In this document: positions 1 through 6,957 of the stretch, one piece after another
Layout of the letters: each line of letters opens with the position of its first letter
Position numbering within the stretch: position 1 is the stretch's first letter
Origin: Dehalococcoidia bacterium
GTDB lineage: Bacteria > Chloroflexota > Dehalococcoidia > Dehalococcoidales > UBA1222
Reading direction: 5' to 3'
DNA: 7,030 nt
Assembly: GCA_009779655.1 (NCBI GenBank)
Contig: WRDV01000052.1
Span: forward strand, 1 to 7,030
Notes under the pieces: model-generated
The model's database searches: none
Told to the model about the DNA's origin: nothing
Seen by the model: the letters and a program-made list of their open reading frames with translations, nothing else
Position numbers and translations under genes: made by a program

Positions 1-333
1 AAGCTGAGCGACGTTACCAAATCTCTGCCAAATATCAAGGATGCCTTAAACCCGGATAAGTACTTAAGCAAAATGCCGGACATCGGCGGTATGGCAACGG
101 GTGCTATTTCGAAGGGCAAAGACAGCGTCTTATCCTCGCTTCCATCGCTCGGGAACATCAAAAACATACCCCAGGGTGTCACATCTATGCTTAGTCAAGT
201 GCTAACGCCGGCTGCGCAACCTAATATGGACGAGCTCTTATCTGCGGATGCTTTCCGCCCGTTAGCCGAGGAACTGGGACGCATTGTACGCGAGTCGGCG
301 TGGAATGAACACGAGCGCAGGGGGTGGTATTAG
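1..333 (+). CDS. Unrecognised protein upstream of the tube/baseplate genes, 5' end outside window
   Basis: The reading frame is open from the first base of the window and ends at TAG 331-333, giving 110 visible residues. An ATG at 73 has no Shine-Dalgarno sequence ahead of it and the frame is open before it, so I treat the gene as 5'-truncated. I do not recognise a family. The first 70 residues are rich in Ser, Gly, Lys, Leu and Pro, with loosely recurring Leu/Met-Pro-x-Ile/Leu units (near residues 9-12, 25-28 and 47-50). The last 35 residues look like an amphipathic helix rich in Glu and Arg and end in a charged aromatic tail (WNEHERRGWY). No signal peptide or membrane segment is visible. 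It sits directly before the LysM protein, with a one-base stop/start overlap. In Afp-type clusters that place holds a small accessory protein; in PBSX-like phages it holds the tape measure. Either is possible, and the sequence does not decide. Confidence 0.75.
   Translation, partial: KLSDVTKSLPNIKDALNPDKYLSKMPDIGGMATGAISKGKDSVLSSLPSLGNIKNIPQGVTSMLSQVLTPAAQPNMDELLSADAFRPLAEELGRIVRESAWNEHERRGWY
319..324 (+). promoter_or_regulatory. Ribosome binding site deciding the GTG 333 start
   Basis: AGGGGG lies 8 bases before GTG 333, inside the last codons of the preceding gene. It is well spaced for GTG 333 and overlaps the alternative GTG at 324, so it favours the shorter protein and coupling to the upstream gene. 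Confidence 0.55.
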
Positions 334-968
334 TGCCTTTGACAAAAGCTATCATTATCAATACTGACAAAAAGGAGTTTGAGCCTATCACTGTGATGTT
401 CAATCCGCCGTCGCTGAAAGTGAAGAGCTCAAACAGCTATGCCGATCCTAAAATCCCGGGCGGCGCTCAAGACCAGCAGCAGTTTATTAAGAAGGACACC
501 GATGTTCTAACGGTTGAGTTTTTCTTTGATACTACGCGCGACGGCAGTGATGTCAGTTCTGCCGTAAATCCGATACTGGAATTAGCTAAAGTATCCAAAG
601 AGAAGAAAGAGCCTCCCAAACTTATATTCGCATGGGGCGACTTTAATTTTCCAAGTATTATAACGTCAATTGATCAGACGTACGATTATTTTAACTCTGA
701 GGGACACGCGTTGCGCGCTACATTGGTAGTAACATTTCTGCGCTGTGAGCCTGATAATACAAGTGTGCAGACTACCCAAGCGAAGAGCGCTGCTCCTAAG
801 GCAAAACCATCTATCCAAGTCCAAGCGAAGCAAACGTTAAGCGACATAGCTGTTTGTGTATGCAACGATCCGGCGAAGTGGCGTGAAATAGCTGAAGCAA
901 ATTCTATCGACAATCCACTGTTATTCAACAACGGCGACATGGTAGGCAAGCTGATATCATCTATTTAG
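333..968 (+). CDS. LysM-containing contractile injection system tube/baseplate protein (Afp7-like)
   Basis: Predicted 211 residues. Residues 1-140 match the eCIS tube/baseplate (Afp7/Pvc7-like) pattern: an FNP motif at 23-25, an FFDT strand at 64-67, the PPKLIFAWG segment at about 94-102, and a G-x-x-LRATLVVTF strand at about 124-135. A polar Ala/Lys/Pro linker (about 147-165) leads to a C-terminal LysM-like domain (about 165-208; T-L-S-D-I-A, then W-R-E-I-A-E-A-N and an N-G-D turn). In Afp/PVC particles this protein lies near the junction of inner tube and spike hub. The LysM fold is thought to act in assembly, as in T4 gp53, not necessarily in peptidoglycan binding. I chose GTG 333: it overlaps the preceding stop (TAGTG) and has AGGGGG 8 bases upstream. 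The in-frame GTG at 324 would add three residues but lies on top of that ribosome site. Confidence 0.9.
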   Translation: MPLTKAIIINTDKKEFEPITVMFNPPSLKVKSSNSYADPKIPGGAQDQQQFIKKDTDVLTVEFFFDTTRDGSDVSSAVNPILELAKVSKEKKEPPKLIFAWGDFNFPSIITSIDQTYDYFNSEGHALRATLVVTFLRCEPDNTSVQTTQAKSAAPKAKPSIQVQAKQTLSDIAVCVCNDPAKWREIAEANSIDNPLLFNNGDMVGKLISSI

Positions 969-984
969 GAGTTGACAAGGTCTA

Positions 985-2028
985 ATGCAGGATTACACTG
1001 CCCCCGGTGTTGAGATAAAATGCGACGGAGCATCCCTGTCGCAAATATCGATTGAAGCGGTGACTGATGTCATGGTGGAAAGCCGTGTGAATCTGCCGGG
1101 CAGTTTCGCGCTTAAACTTGTTGATAACACACTGGCGCTGATAGACAGAGGTAACGGTTCTCTGCATGAAGGTGTCCGATTAGAGATATCGCTTGGGTAC
1201 AAAGGAACCTTCAAGAAACTTATCACAGGAGAGATAAGCACTGTTTTAGCCGAGATGTCCGCCCAAGGAGTTTTTACGCGTATTACAGGATATGATATGC
1301 TCCATCGTCTGTCTCGCGGCACGAGTTACCGCAGGTATGAAACTAGTAATGGAGAAGCGCTTCCGGATAGTGCCATTGCTCAAACAATACTTAACGATGC
1401 CGGGTTAAAACCGACTGTCGAGGAAACCTCCGCGCGAAATGTGCCGCGTGTTCAGGATAACCGTTCTGATCTTGATTTCCTTACAATGCTGGCTGCTCTC
1501 AATGATTACTACCTTTATAATACGGATGATCGTGTGTTTTTTACGCACACACCCCCAAACCGCGGAGAGCTGACACTAACATGGGGCAATGATTTAAGGG
1601 CATTTTTCCCGAGGCTCTGTCTAAATGGACGCGTTAACACCCTTGAAGTACGCGGTAGAGATGTTTCGATTGATGAAAACTATGTTGAAACAGTAGCCAG
1701 ACCGCGCGATGACCTTTTGTTTCTCTCATCCGCCGGGCGCAGCATGATGGAACGAGGATCCGGCAAACGCTCGGTGCTTAATATGCACGATTCACTGATT
1801 ACCTGTGCAAGCGACGCAAAGCAGTTTATATCCGACACATTACGCGATCGACAAGCTCTTGTCACTGCGACCGGGTCATGTGCCGGCAACACTGATCTTT
1901 TAGGCGGTACTATGCTTAGAATAGCGAGCACCGGCCGCTTTGATGGTGATTACTTTGTCACACGCGCAATACATAGACTTAGTAAAAGAGGATACGCCAC
2001 AGAATTTGAAGCAAGGATGGTCGTGTGA
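985..2028 (+). CDS. Baseplate hub protein, phage late control D / gp27-like
   Basis: 347 residues. This is the hub half of a VgrG-like spike: in this family a trimer with pseudo-sixfold symmetry adapts the hexameric tube to the trimeric spike. Visible family features are the early Y-x-A-P-x-V-E and 'NLPGSFALKL' region (1-45), the G-Y-K-G...ITGEI strand pair (71-84), ITGYDMLHRLSRG (100-112), the central D-N-R-S-D-L-D-F-L segment followed by YYLYN and F-F-T-H-T-P (158-190), and a C-terminal D-L-L-G-G-T-M-L-R-I...F-D-G-D-Y-F-V-T-R-A-I-H region with GYATEFEAR (304-345). The ATG at 985 is the only sensible start, because an in-frame TGA lies at 973. Ribosome-site candidates are AGGAG at 967-971 and AAGG at 977-980. 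The gene begins 16 bases after the LysM gene and overlaps the spike gene by 4 bases. No gp5/OB domain is fused to its C-terminus; that function is in the next gene. Confidence 0.92.
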   Translation: MQDYTAPGVEIKCDGASLSQISIEAVTDVMVESRVNLPGSFALKLVDNTLALIDRGNGSLHEGVRLEISLGYKGTFKKLITGEISTVLAEMSAQGVFTRITGYDMLHRLSRGTSYRRYETSNGEALPDSAIAQTILNDAGLKPTVEETSARNVPRVQDNRSDLDFLTMLAALNDYYLYNTDDRVFFTHTPPNRGELTLTWGNDLRAFFPRLCLNGRVNTLEVRGRDVSIDENYVETVARPRDDLLFLSSAGRSMMERGSGKRSVLNMHDSLITCASDAKQFISDTLRDRQALVTATGSCAGNTDLLGGTMLRIASTGRFDGDYFVTRAIHRLSKRGYATEFEARMVV

Positions 2029-2606
2029 ATAATCAAAACTTAATGACCGCTTTAGTTATTGATACAAACGATCCCGAGAAACAGGGGCGCGTGCGTCTGT
2101 CGCTACCGGCATTGCCGGACGGACCTGAACTATGGGCAAGGGTGGTATCCCCTCTGGCAGGATCTGACAGAGGCCATTGCTTCTTACCGGAAATCGACGA
2201 TGAGGTGCTCGTTGCATTTGCTCAAGGCGATTTGTCGACTGCCTATGTACTGGGTGGTTTATGGAGTAAAGAAAAGCTGCCGCCAGAAGGCATAGGCGCT
2301 GCAAACGATATCAAGATGATCAAAACGAGCGCCGGTCATACAGTTATGTTAAATGATACCAAAGACGAGGAAAGTATTACCATTATCGACAAAAACGAAA
2401 ATTCTATTGTGATTGCGACAAGCGACAATTGTATTACGCTCACATCCCAGTCAAAGCTTACAATACAAGCTGACAAAGATGTAACTATTAAGGGCAATAA
2501 GATTAAACTGGAGGCAGATTCCGTGGAAATTAAGTCTAAGTCTTCGCTTGTGCTTGACGGAGGCAACTCAGCCGAGCTCAAAGCGAGCGCTGTAAATATC
2601 AACTAA
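2025..2606 (+). CDS. Baseplate spike protein, gpV / gp5-like OB fold plus beta-helix
   Basis: 193 residues. Residues 5-85 are the OB-fold domain of the gpV/VgrG gp5 family: D-P-E-K-Q-G-R-V-R-L-S-L-P (16-28), W-A-R-V-V-S-P-L-A-G (37-46), a C-F-L-P-E-I-D-D-E-V-L-V-A-F segment (52-65), and A-Y-V-L-G-G-L-W (73-80). Residues 99-109 hold the I-K-T-S-A-G-H linker strand typical of this family. Residues 116-193 are short alternating beta strands of about eight residues each (for example KLTIQADK, KIKLEAD, SLVLDGGN), as in the trimeric beta-helix needle of T4 gp5 and VgrG. There is no lysozyme domain between OB fold and needle. GTG 2025 overlaps the hub stop codon (GTGA) and has AGGA at 2014-2017 seven bases upstream. 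An in-frame ATG at 2043 would remove six residues and keep the whole domain. It probably forms the membrane-piercing spike under the hub and above the PAAR tip. Confidence 0.92.
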   Translation: MNNQNLMTALVIDTNDPEKQGRVRLSLPALPDGPELWARVVSPLAGSDRGHCFLPEIDDEVLVAFAQGDLSTAYVLGGLWSKEKLPPEGIGAANDIKMIKTSAGHTVMLNDTKDEESITIIDKNENSIVIATSDNCITLTSQSKLTIQADKDVTIKGNKIKLEADSVEIKSKSSLVLDGGNSAELKASAVNIN

Positions 2607-2615
2607 GGGAATTAC

Positions 2616-3002
2616 ATGGGAAGTCCGGCAGCCAAACAGGGAGATACCATTGCAGCTTTGGATATACACCAAATACAGCCGCCGGGAACGGCTCCGCCTG
2701 TGATGGTGCCGCATCCATTTAACGGCATCATAGATGGCGGCCTGTGCCAAAGCGTTTTCATAATGGGAGCTCCGGCGGCAACAGTTAATAGTACTGCCAC
2801 AAATATGCCGCCGCATATACCCCAAGGCGGTACTTTTGTGAACCCGCCGTTTGATTCTGCTACTGTTTCAGGCGGCAGTGCAACTGTTATGATAGGCGGT
2901 CAGCCTGCCGCGCGTAACGGCGATCCTGCTGACACATGCAATGATGATGGTATGCCGCAGGGCGGTACCATCATAGCTAGCGGAACCGTCATGATTGGAT
3001 AG
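2616..3002 (+). CDS. PAAR-domain spike tip protein
   Basis: 128 residues. PAAR proteins form a sharp, metal-bound cone on the end of the gp5/VgrG needle and can carry or attach effectors. The chain shows family pieces: an N-terminal P-A-A-K-Q-G-D, the P-H-P-F-N-G-I-I loop (32-39), IMGAPAA (49-55), M-P-P-H-I-P-Q-G-G (64-72), V-M-I-G-G-Q-P-A-A-R-N-G-D (91-103), and a closing PQGGTIIASGTVMIG. Three histidines (18, 33, 67) and Cys108 are plausible metal ligands, consistent with the three-His, one-Cys site known in PAAR tips; Cys44 is a further cysteine. No effector domain is fused at either end, so this is a bare tip. ATG 2616 follows AAGGGA (2605-2610) at 5 bases, and the gene starts 9 bases after the spike gene. 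The spike, tip and wedge order is typical of eCIS and T4-like baseplates. Confidence 0.93.
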   Translation: MGSPAAKQGDTIAALDIHQIQPPGTAPPVMVPHPFNGIIDGGLCQSVFIMGAPAATVNSTATNMPPHIPQGGTFVNPPFDSATVSGGSATVMIGGQPAARNGDPADTCNDDGMPQGGTIIASGTVMIG

Positions 3003-3009
3003 AAAGGAG
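3003..3009 (+). promoter_or_regulatory. Strong ribosome binding site of the gp25-like gene
   Basis: AAAGGAG lies in the 13-base gap after the PAAR stop, six bases before ATG 3016. It supports this ATG over the upstream in-frame TTG at 2995. Confidence 0.75.
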
Positions 3010-3015
3010 AGCTTT

Positions 3016-3411
3016 ATGTCTCAGCCATATGAGGATAATAAAAAACAAATTGGACTGGCTTTCCCGATGCGAGTAGAAGTGAATGGACGCCTTGCCGCTT
3101 GCAGTTATGAAGATCACGTCAAGCAATCGCTTCGCAGTATCCTATTGACCGCACAAGGCGAACGCGTCATGCGACCGGATTTCGGTAGCGGACTCAACGC
3201 CTATTTATTTGAAGGAATAGATGCCACCACAACATCGCTTATTAAGCGCGATATCAGAAACACAATCGCGCGATTTGAGCCGCGCGTTGAGCTTCTTGAC
3301 GTTCATGTGCGCAATACCGCACGAGACCCTGCTGTATTGTGCGTAGAACTACGCTATCGCATTAAGTCGAACAACGTTTCCGATCAGCTTGTTCTGAGTG
3401 TTAGGAGGTAA
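3016..3411 (+). CDS. gp25/GPW-like baseplate wedge protein
   Basis: 131 residues, a usual size for the family (T4 gp25, TssE, Afp9). The protein joins sheath initiation to the baseplate wedge. It shows the family core: F-P (16-17), an S-L-R-S-I-L-L-T-A-Q-G-E-R-V-M-R-P-D-F-G helix-turn (38-57), the Y-L-F-E segment (63-66), and a conserved E-P-R (88-90) in 'IARFEPRVEL', the motif known to interact with the sheath and wedge. A basic, beta-rich end closes the chain. I chose ATG 3016, which has AAAGGAG at 3003-3009 six bases upstream. An in-frame TTG at 2995 lies inside the PAAR gene, has no good ribosome site, and would add a short basic leader not expected in the family. It is followed after 4 bases by the large J-like gene. 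Confidence 0.94.
   Translation: MSQPYEDNKKQIGLAFPMRVEVNGRLAACSYEDHVKQSLRSILLTAQGERVMRPDFGSGLNAYLFEGIDATTTSLIKRDIRNTIARFEPRVELLDVHVRNTARDPAVLCVELRYRIKSNNVSDQLVLSVRR
3403..3408 (+). promoter_or_regulatory. Consensus ribosome binding site of the baseplate J-like gene
   Basis: AGGAGG, a perfect Shine-Dalgarno core, lies inside the last codons of the gp25-like gene, seven bases before ATG 3416. It argues against the in-frame GTG at 3398, which lies upstream of it. It also sits just before an out-of-frame ATG at 3411 that meets TGA after two codons. Confidence 0.8.
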
Positions 3412-3415
3412 TGAA

Positions 3416-6400
3416 ATGACCTCGCAATCGCCATTAATGGATAACCGTAAGTTTGATAACATTTTGTCCAAACTGCGATCCAATGCGCAGGACCGCATAC
3501 CGGATTGGAATCCTGATAATGAATCAGACCCCGGCGTTATGCTGCAACACACGTTTGGCAGGCTTATGGAAATAATTATTGAGCGCCTAAATCGCGTTCC
3601 TGAGAAGCAAAAACTGGCGTTTTTGGACGCTATGAATATAAGTCCATTGCCGCCGGTTCCTGCGCGAGCACCGGTAGTATTTACTTTGGAAGAAAATTCG
3701 TTGCCTTTATCCGTGCCTCTTGGCACAGCTATAACCGCAAAAACGTCCGACGGAGGTCCGCAAGTCGTATTTGAGACAACTGAGGAGCTAACCGTCGTGC
3801 CGTCAGCTATCACCTGTGCGTACACACTTGAGCCTAAACGCGGACGCTATGGAAACTATACTGACTCTATGGAAGGGGTAGGGTTTACGCCCTTTATCGG
3901 CGAACACAACATGCTGGATTCATACTATTTCATTGAAGATGTAGCCCTGTCAATAGAACGCCCAAAGGGAATTGAACTAACACTGCTTGTCGATCATGGA
4001 TCGTTCCCTATGTCGTTTGCCGAAGCCGCATGGGTTTATAGTAATGGCAACGAGACCATACCGATTGAGCCTGAAGTGGCTGCCTTACTTACATCTCTTA
4101 CATTTTCTTTTGTTGTAGACGGAAAACCATCAATCACGCCAATGCCGGTTGAACATCTGGGCGGCAGGCATGAGCTTCCCGGTGGGCGATTCCTGAAATT
4201 CACACTAAATAGTAGTTTGGACACCAAGGCTCAAGCTGACGCTCAGCCTAATTTATCAGCTAGAATAACTACGTCTTCTTACGAACGCATACCGGAACAT
4301 CTCTTTACTCACAACACTCACCTCAATTCGGACGCTTATTTTTTACCTTTTGGCAAAGAACCGCAAACAGGCGATTCTTTCTACATTCATATGGCAAATC
4401 TGCTTGGCATACCAAATTCTCGTGTAACTATAAAAGTACAGATAAACAAAGACGATAGCGACATTTGGAAAAGCTTACAGTGGTACTATTCCACACAAGA
4501 TGATTGGAAGACTATATCCCCTAACACTGTTGAATCCTTATACCCTAGACCGGGCTTTGCCGGCGACACTGCTTACATACGCTTCGATTGCCCGCCTGAC
4601 GCCTCGCCTCGCAAAGTAAGCGGTGTGAATGGTTGTTGGCTGCGTGCGACCCTGCCGCAAAAATCAGGGGGCTATGTCTCAAATGCAAAAGACGAAAATG
4701 GCAAGTTCATACCTTTATGTATAAGAGTATTCTCAATCAGCCAAAGCATGACATATAGCAATGAATGCAAAGTTTATCGCCAAAGGGGACACATCTACAC
4801 GCAGATAGGAGACCCTCAGCCTTCTTCCGGCAAATACCCCGAGCTTGAGAAAACAGCGTTCTATTTAGGGTTTGATCAGTTTTCCGCGCATGAGCCAATG
4901 TCGCTCTACGCAGATGCAGAGGCAATAGCTGATGAGCCGGTCTTGTCAGATGGCATTATTCCTGCGTGGGAATATCTAACACAAGGCGGCTGGAAACCGC
5001 TCTATGTGACCGATAATACGGCAGGTCTTTCGCGCTCAGGTATGGTGCGCTTTCTCACTCCTCTCGATGCCGCACATACGGAACTGTTTGACAATATTAG
5101 GCGCTATTGGGTGCGCATATCAAATAGCAGTCCTCGCAGGTTGAATGGACTTTACTTAAATGCCGTGCCGACTGAACACGCAATCACAGTTAAGCGCGAA
5201 GCACTGGGTATTTCAAATGGCTATGCCAACCAAAAATTTATGATTCGGGGCGCGCCTGTTCTCGTAGGGCAGTTTATTTGGGTGCGCGAAACAGAAGCTC
5301 CTACTGCGGCTGAACTATCAGAAACATCAGTCGAAGTCAGGCAGAATCCGATTACTCTTGAGCAGGAGAATTGGGCGGTTTGGCAAGAGCAGAATAGCTT
5401 TGGCGCATCACACCCAAATAGCAGACATTATGTGCTTGATCGCACAACCGGCGAGGTCAGTTTTGGCAACGGCATCTGCGGCATGGTACCTGAGAAAGGG
5501 GCCGATATCAGCGCAGACTATAGGTATGGAGGCGGAACTAGAGGTAATCTGCCAGTCGGAAGCATTACAAGACTCTCTTCCGCATTCAAGAATATTGAGA
5601 ATGTATATAATCCAATACCTGCTACAGGTGGCGCGCAACCCGAGAGTATACCAAGTATTCTAAATCGCGGTCCGATGGTACTAAGACATAGAATGCGCGG
5701 CGTGACCGCTCAGGATATTGAATGGCTTGTCATAGAGACAGCAGGCGCGTCCGTTGACCGTGTCAAGTGCCTGCCGGGAGATAGTCGCCGCCCATTTACG
5801 CTCATATTACTTCCTGCTGAAGAAGGCCTGCGCCCTCTTCCTGACGGAGAGCTATCCACTCGTATCCGTAACTATCTTACTGAGCGCATTCCGGCGGCAT
5901 TAAGTAATATGAGTTTTGGGATTATTGGGCCGCGTTATATTACGGTTAACATAGCTGCTAAGCTGGTTCCCATAAATCCTTTCGACAGTAATGTTGTCAG
6001 GGAACGCGCCATCGAGCGCCTGCAAACATTCCTTCATCCGCGCTTTGGAGGACCCGGCGATAAAGGGTGGGAATTCGGGCGAGATGTTTACCTCTCAGAG
6101 ATATGCGCTGCACTTGAGTCGGTTACCGGAGTTAAGCATACTCTTGCCAGTACCGTATCAATATCTCCTGCTGCTGTCCAGCGCGAACTGACACTACGCA
6201 CAAATGATATTCGCCTTGAGGAAATATATCCGGCAGGAAGCTTACTCTCAGTGCATGGCGCATATGGCGAAGTCACAGAACAGTGGTTACTTGCTGAAAC
6301 AATCACAAGCGACATATTGCCCGCCGCCATGCGCGTCACCGGTTTGAGAGAGGGCGATATGCTTAATATCACGTGCGTACTCATTTATGGCGCAGGGCAA

Positions 6401-6946
6401 AATGCTTTTGTCACTCCGATTCTGATGGATTTCCCTGCCGGCAGTAAAGTAGTTTTCGACGATGGTTTTACGACTACATTGAGCAAAGATATAGGTTGCT
6501 ATTGCCAGCTTACTCAAGATATGCTGAGTAACAGGCGTCCGTTCTTAGACAATGCAAAGATTACGCTGGTACATCCGGACGTGCTTGAAGTAACTGCCTT
6601 GCGCAATAATAGCGCTGGTTATACCGCCGTCATGCACTGCACGACAAAAGACTTGGAGCTACGGGCCGGCATTATTTTGGAATGCGTCCGGAGCAAAGTG
6701 AAAGCTCTTATCCCATATGAGAATATCACCTCTCCCCCTGAAAAATATACGCCTGGCGGAAATAAGCTCGTCTTAGATATTAAGATATTCCGCAATCATA
6801 CAAATGTAACACTTGTCAGTTTAGATGGTAAAGCGGATCCGCTAAAAATGACTATTATGAGATCGCAGCCAATCACCGATATCGCTTATCTTTCTAAATA
6901 TGAACTGTGCACGCCGGGCACTATCGATATTCAAATCGCAAACTAG
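3416..6946 (+). CDS. Large baseplate J-like wedge protein (Afp11-like) with C-terminal extension
   Basis: 1176 residues from ATG 3416. The N-terminus (12-80) has the signature of the 'putative baseplate assembly protein' family: N-E-S-D-P-G-V (35-41), a long helix, then A-F-L-D-A-M-N-I-S-P-L-P-P. Next comes the P-L-G-T-A-I...V-V-F-E-T-T-E strand pair (101-123). Two similar W-x-Y-x-T-Q-x-x-W-K modules follow (about 356-410 and 518-567), each ending in W-L-R or W-V-R. The baseplate J core spans about 665-920: D-R-T-T-G-E-V-S-F-G-N-G, Y-R-Y-G-G-G-T-R-G-N-L-P-V-G, R-M-R-G-V-T-A-Q-D-I-E, R-V-K-C-L-P-G-D, and F-G-G-P-G-D-K-G-W-E-F-G-R (near 876-888). The J fold forms the wedge strands in T4 gp6, P2 gpJ and Afp11. 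About 245 residues beyond the core (from about 930) match no domain I know. In-frame GTG 3398 is rejected because AGGAGG is placed for 3416. The next gene starts 11 bases after its stop. Confidence 0.92.
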   Translation: MTSQSPLMDNRKFDNILSKLRSNAQDRIPDWNPDNESDPGVMLQHTFGRLMEIIIERLNRVPEKQKLAFLDAMNISPLPPVPARAPVVFTLEENSLPLSVPLGTAITAKTSDGGPQVVFETTEELTVVPSAITCAYTLEPKRGRYGNYTDSMEGVGFTPFIGEHNMLDSYYFIEDVALSIERPKGIELTLLVDHGSFPMSFAEAAWVYSNGNETIPIEPEVAALLTSLTFSFVVDGKPSITPMPVEHLGGRHELPGGRFLKFTLNSSLDTKAQADAQPNLSARITTSSYERIPEHLFTHNTHLNSDAYFLPFGKEPQTGDSFYIHMANLLGIPNSRVTIKVQINKDDSDIWKSLQWYYSTQDDWKTISPNTVESLYPRPGFAGDTAYIRFDCPPDASPRKVSGVNGCWLRATLPQKSGGYVSNAKDENGKFIPLCIRVFSISQSMTYSNECKVYRQRGHIYTQIGDPQPSSGKYPELEKTAFYLGFDQFSAHEPMSLYADAEAIADEPVLSDGIIPAWEYLTQGGWKPLYVTDNTAGLSRSGMVRFLTPLDAAHTELFDNIRRYWVRISNSSPRRLNGLYLNAVPTEHAITVKREALGISNGYANQKFMIRGAPVLVGQFIWVRETEAPTAAELSETSVEVRQNPITLEQENWAVWQEQNSFGASHPNSRHYVLDRTTGEVSFGNGICGMVPEKGADISADYRYGGGTRGNLPVGSITRLSSAFKNIENVYNPIPATGGAQPESIPSILNRGPMVLRHRMRGVTAQDIEWLVIETAGASVDRVKCLPGDSRRPFTLILLPAEEGLRPLPDGELSTRIRNYLTERIPAALSNMSFGIIGPRYITVNIAAKLVPINPFDSNVVRERAIERLQTFLHPRFGGPGDKGWEFGRDVYLSEICAALESVTGVKHTLASTVSISPAAVQRELTLRTNDIRLEEIYPAGSLLSVHGAYGEVTEQWLLAETITSDILPAAMRVTGLREGDMLNITCVLIYGAGQNAFVTPILMDFPAGSKVVFDDGFTTTLSKDIGCYCQLTQDMLSNRRPFLDNAKITLVHPDVLEVTALRNNSAGYTAVMHCTTKDLELRAGIILECVRSKVKALIPYENITSPPEKYTPGGNKLVLDIKIFRNHTNVTLVSLDGKADPLKMTIMRSQPITDIAYLSKYELCTPGTIDIQIAN

Positions 6947-6957
6947 GATGAGACGCT

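Noticed and set aside
165..208. LysM domain of the 333-968 gene as evidence for a cell-wall hydrolase or lysin (nucleotides about 825-956)
   Set aside because: The N-terminal part is the contractile-system tube/baseplate family and the neighbours are all baseplate genes. LysM here is a known structural domain of that family. (The coordinates given in this entry are residue numbers.)
324..332. GTG 324 as start of the LysM protein
   Set aside because: The ribosome site AGGGGG (319-324) overlaps this codon, whereas it is properly spaced for GTG 333.
993..1322. 109-codon open frame on the minus strand
   Set aside because: It lies wholly within the hub gene, antisense, with no recognisable domain; a shadow of the coding strand.
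2995..3015. TTG 2995 as start of the gp25-like protein
   Set aside because: It is a weak start codon inside the PAAR gene, and the strong AAAGGAG is placed for ATG 3016.
3398..3415. GTG 3398 as start of the J-like protein
   Set aside because: AGGAGG lies after this codon and is spaced seven bases before ATG 3416.
3349..3825. 158-codon open frame on the minus strand
   Set aside because: It runs antisense across the 3' end of the gp25-like gene and the 5' end of the J-like gene, has no family features, and both sense genes are clearly real.
5358..5663. 101-codon open frame on the plus strand in another frame of the J-like gene
   Set aside because: It overlaps the conserved J core, whose motifs are read in the main frame. 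Its product looks like out-of-frame sequence.
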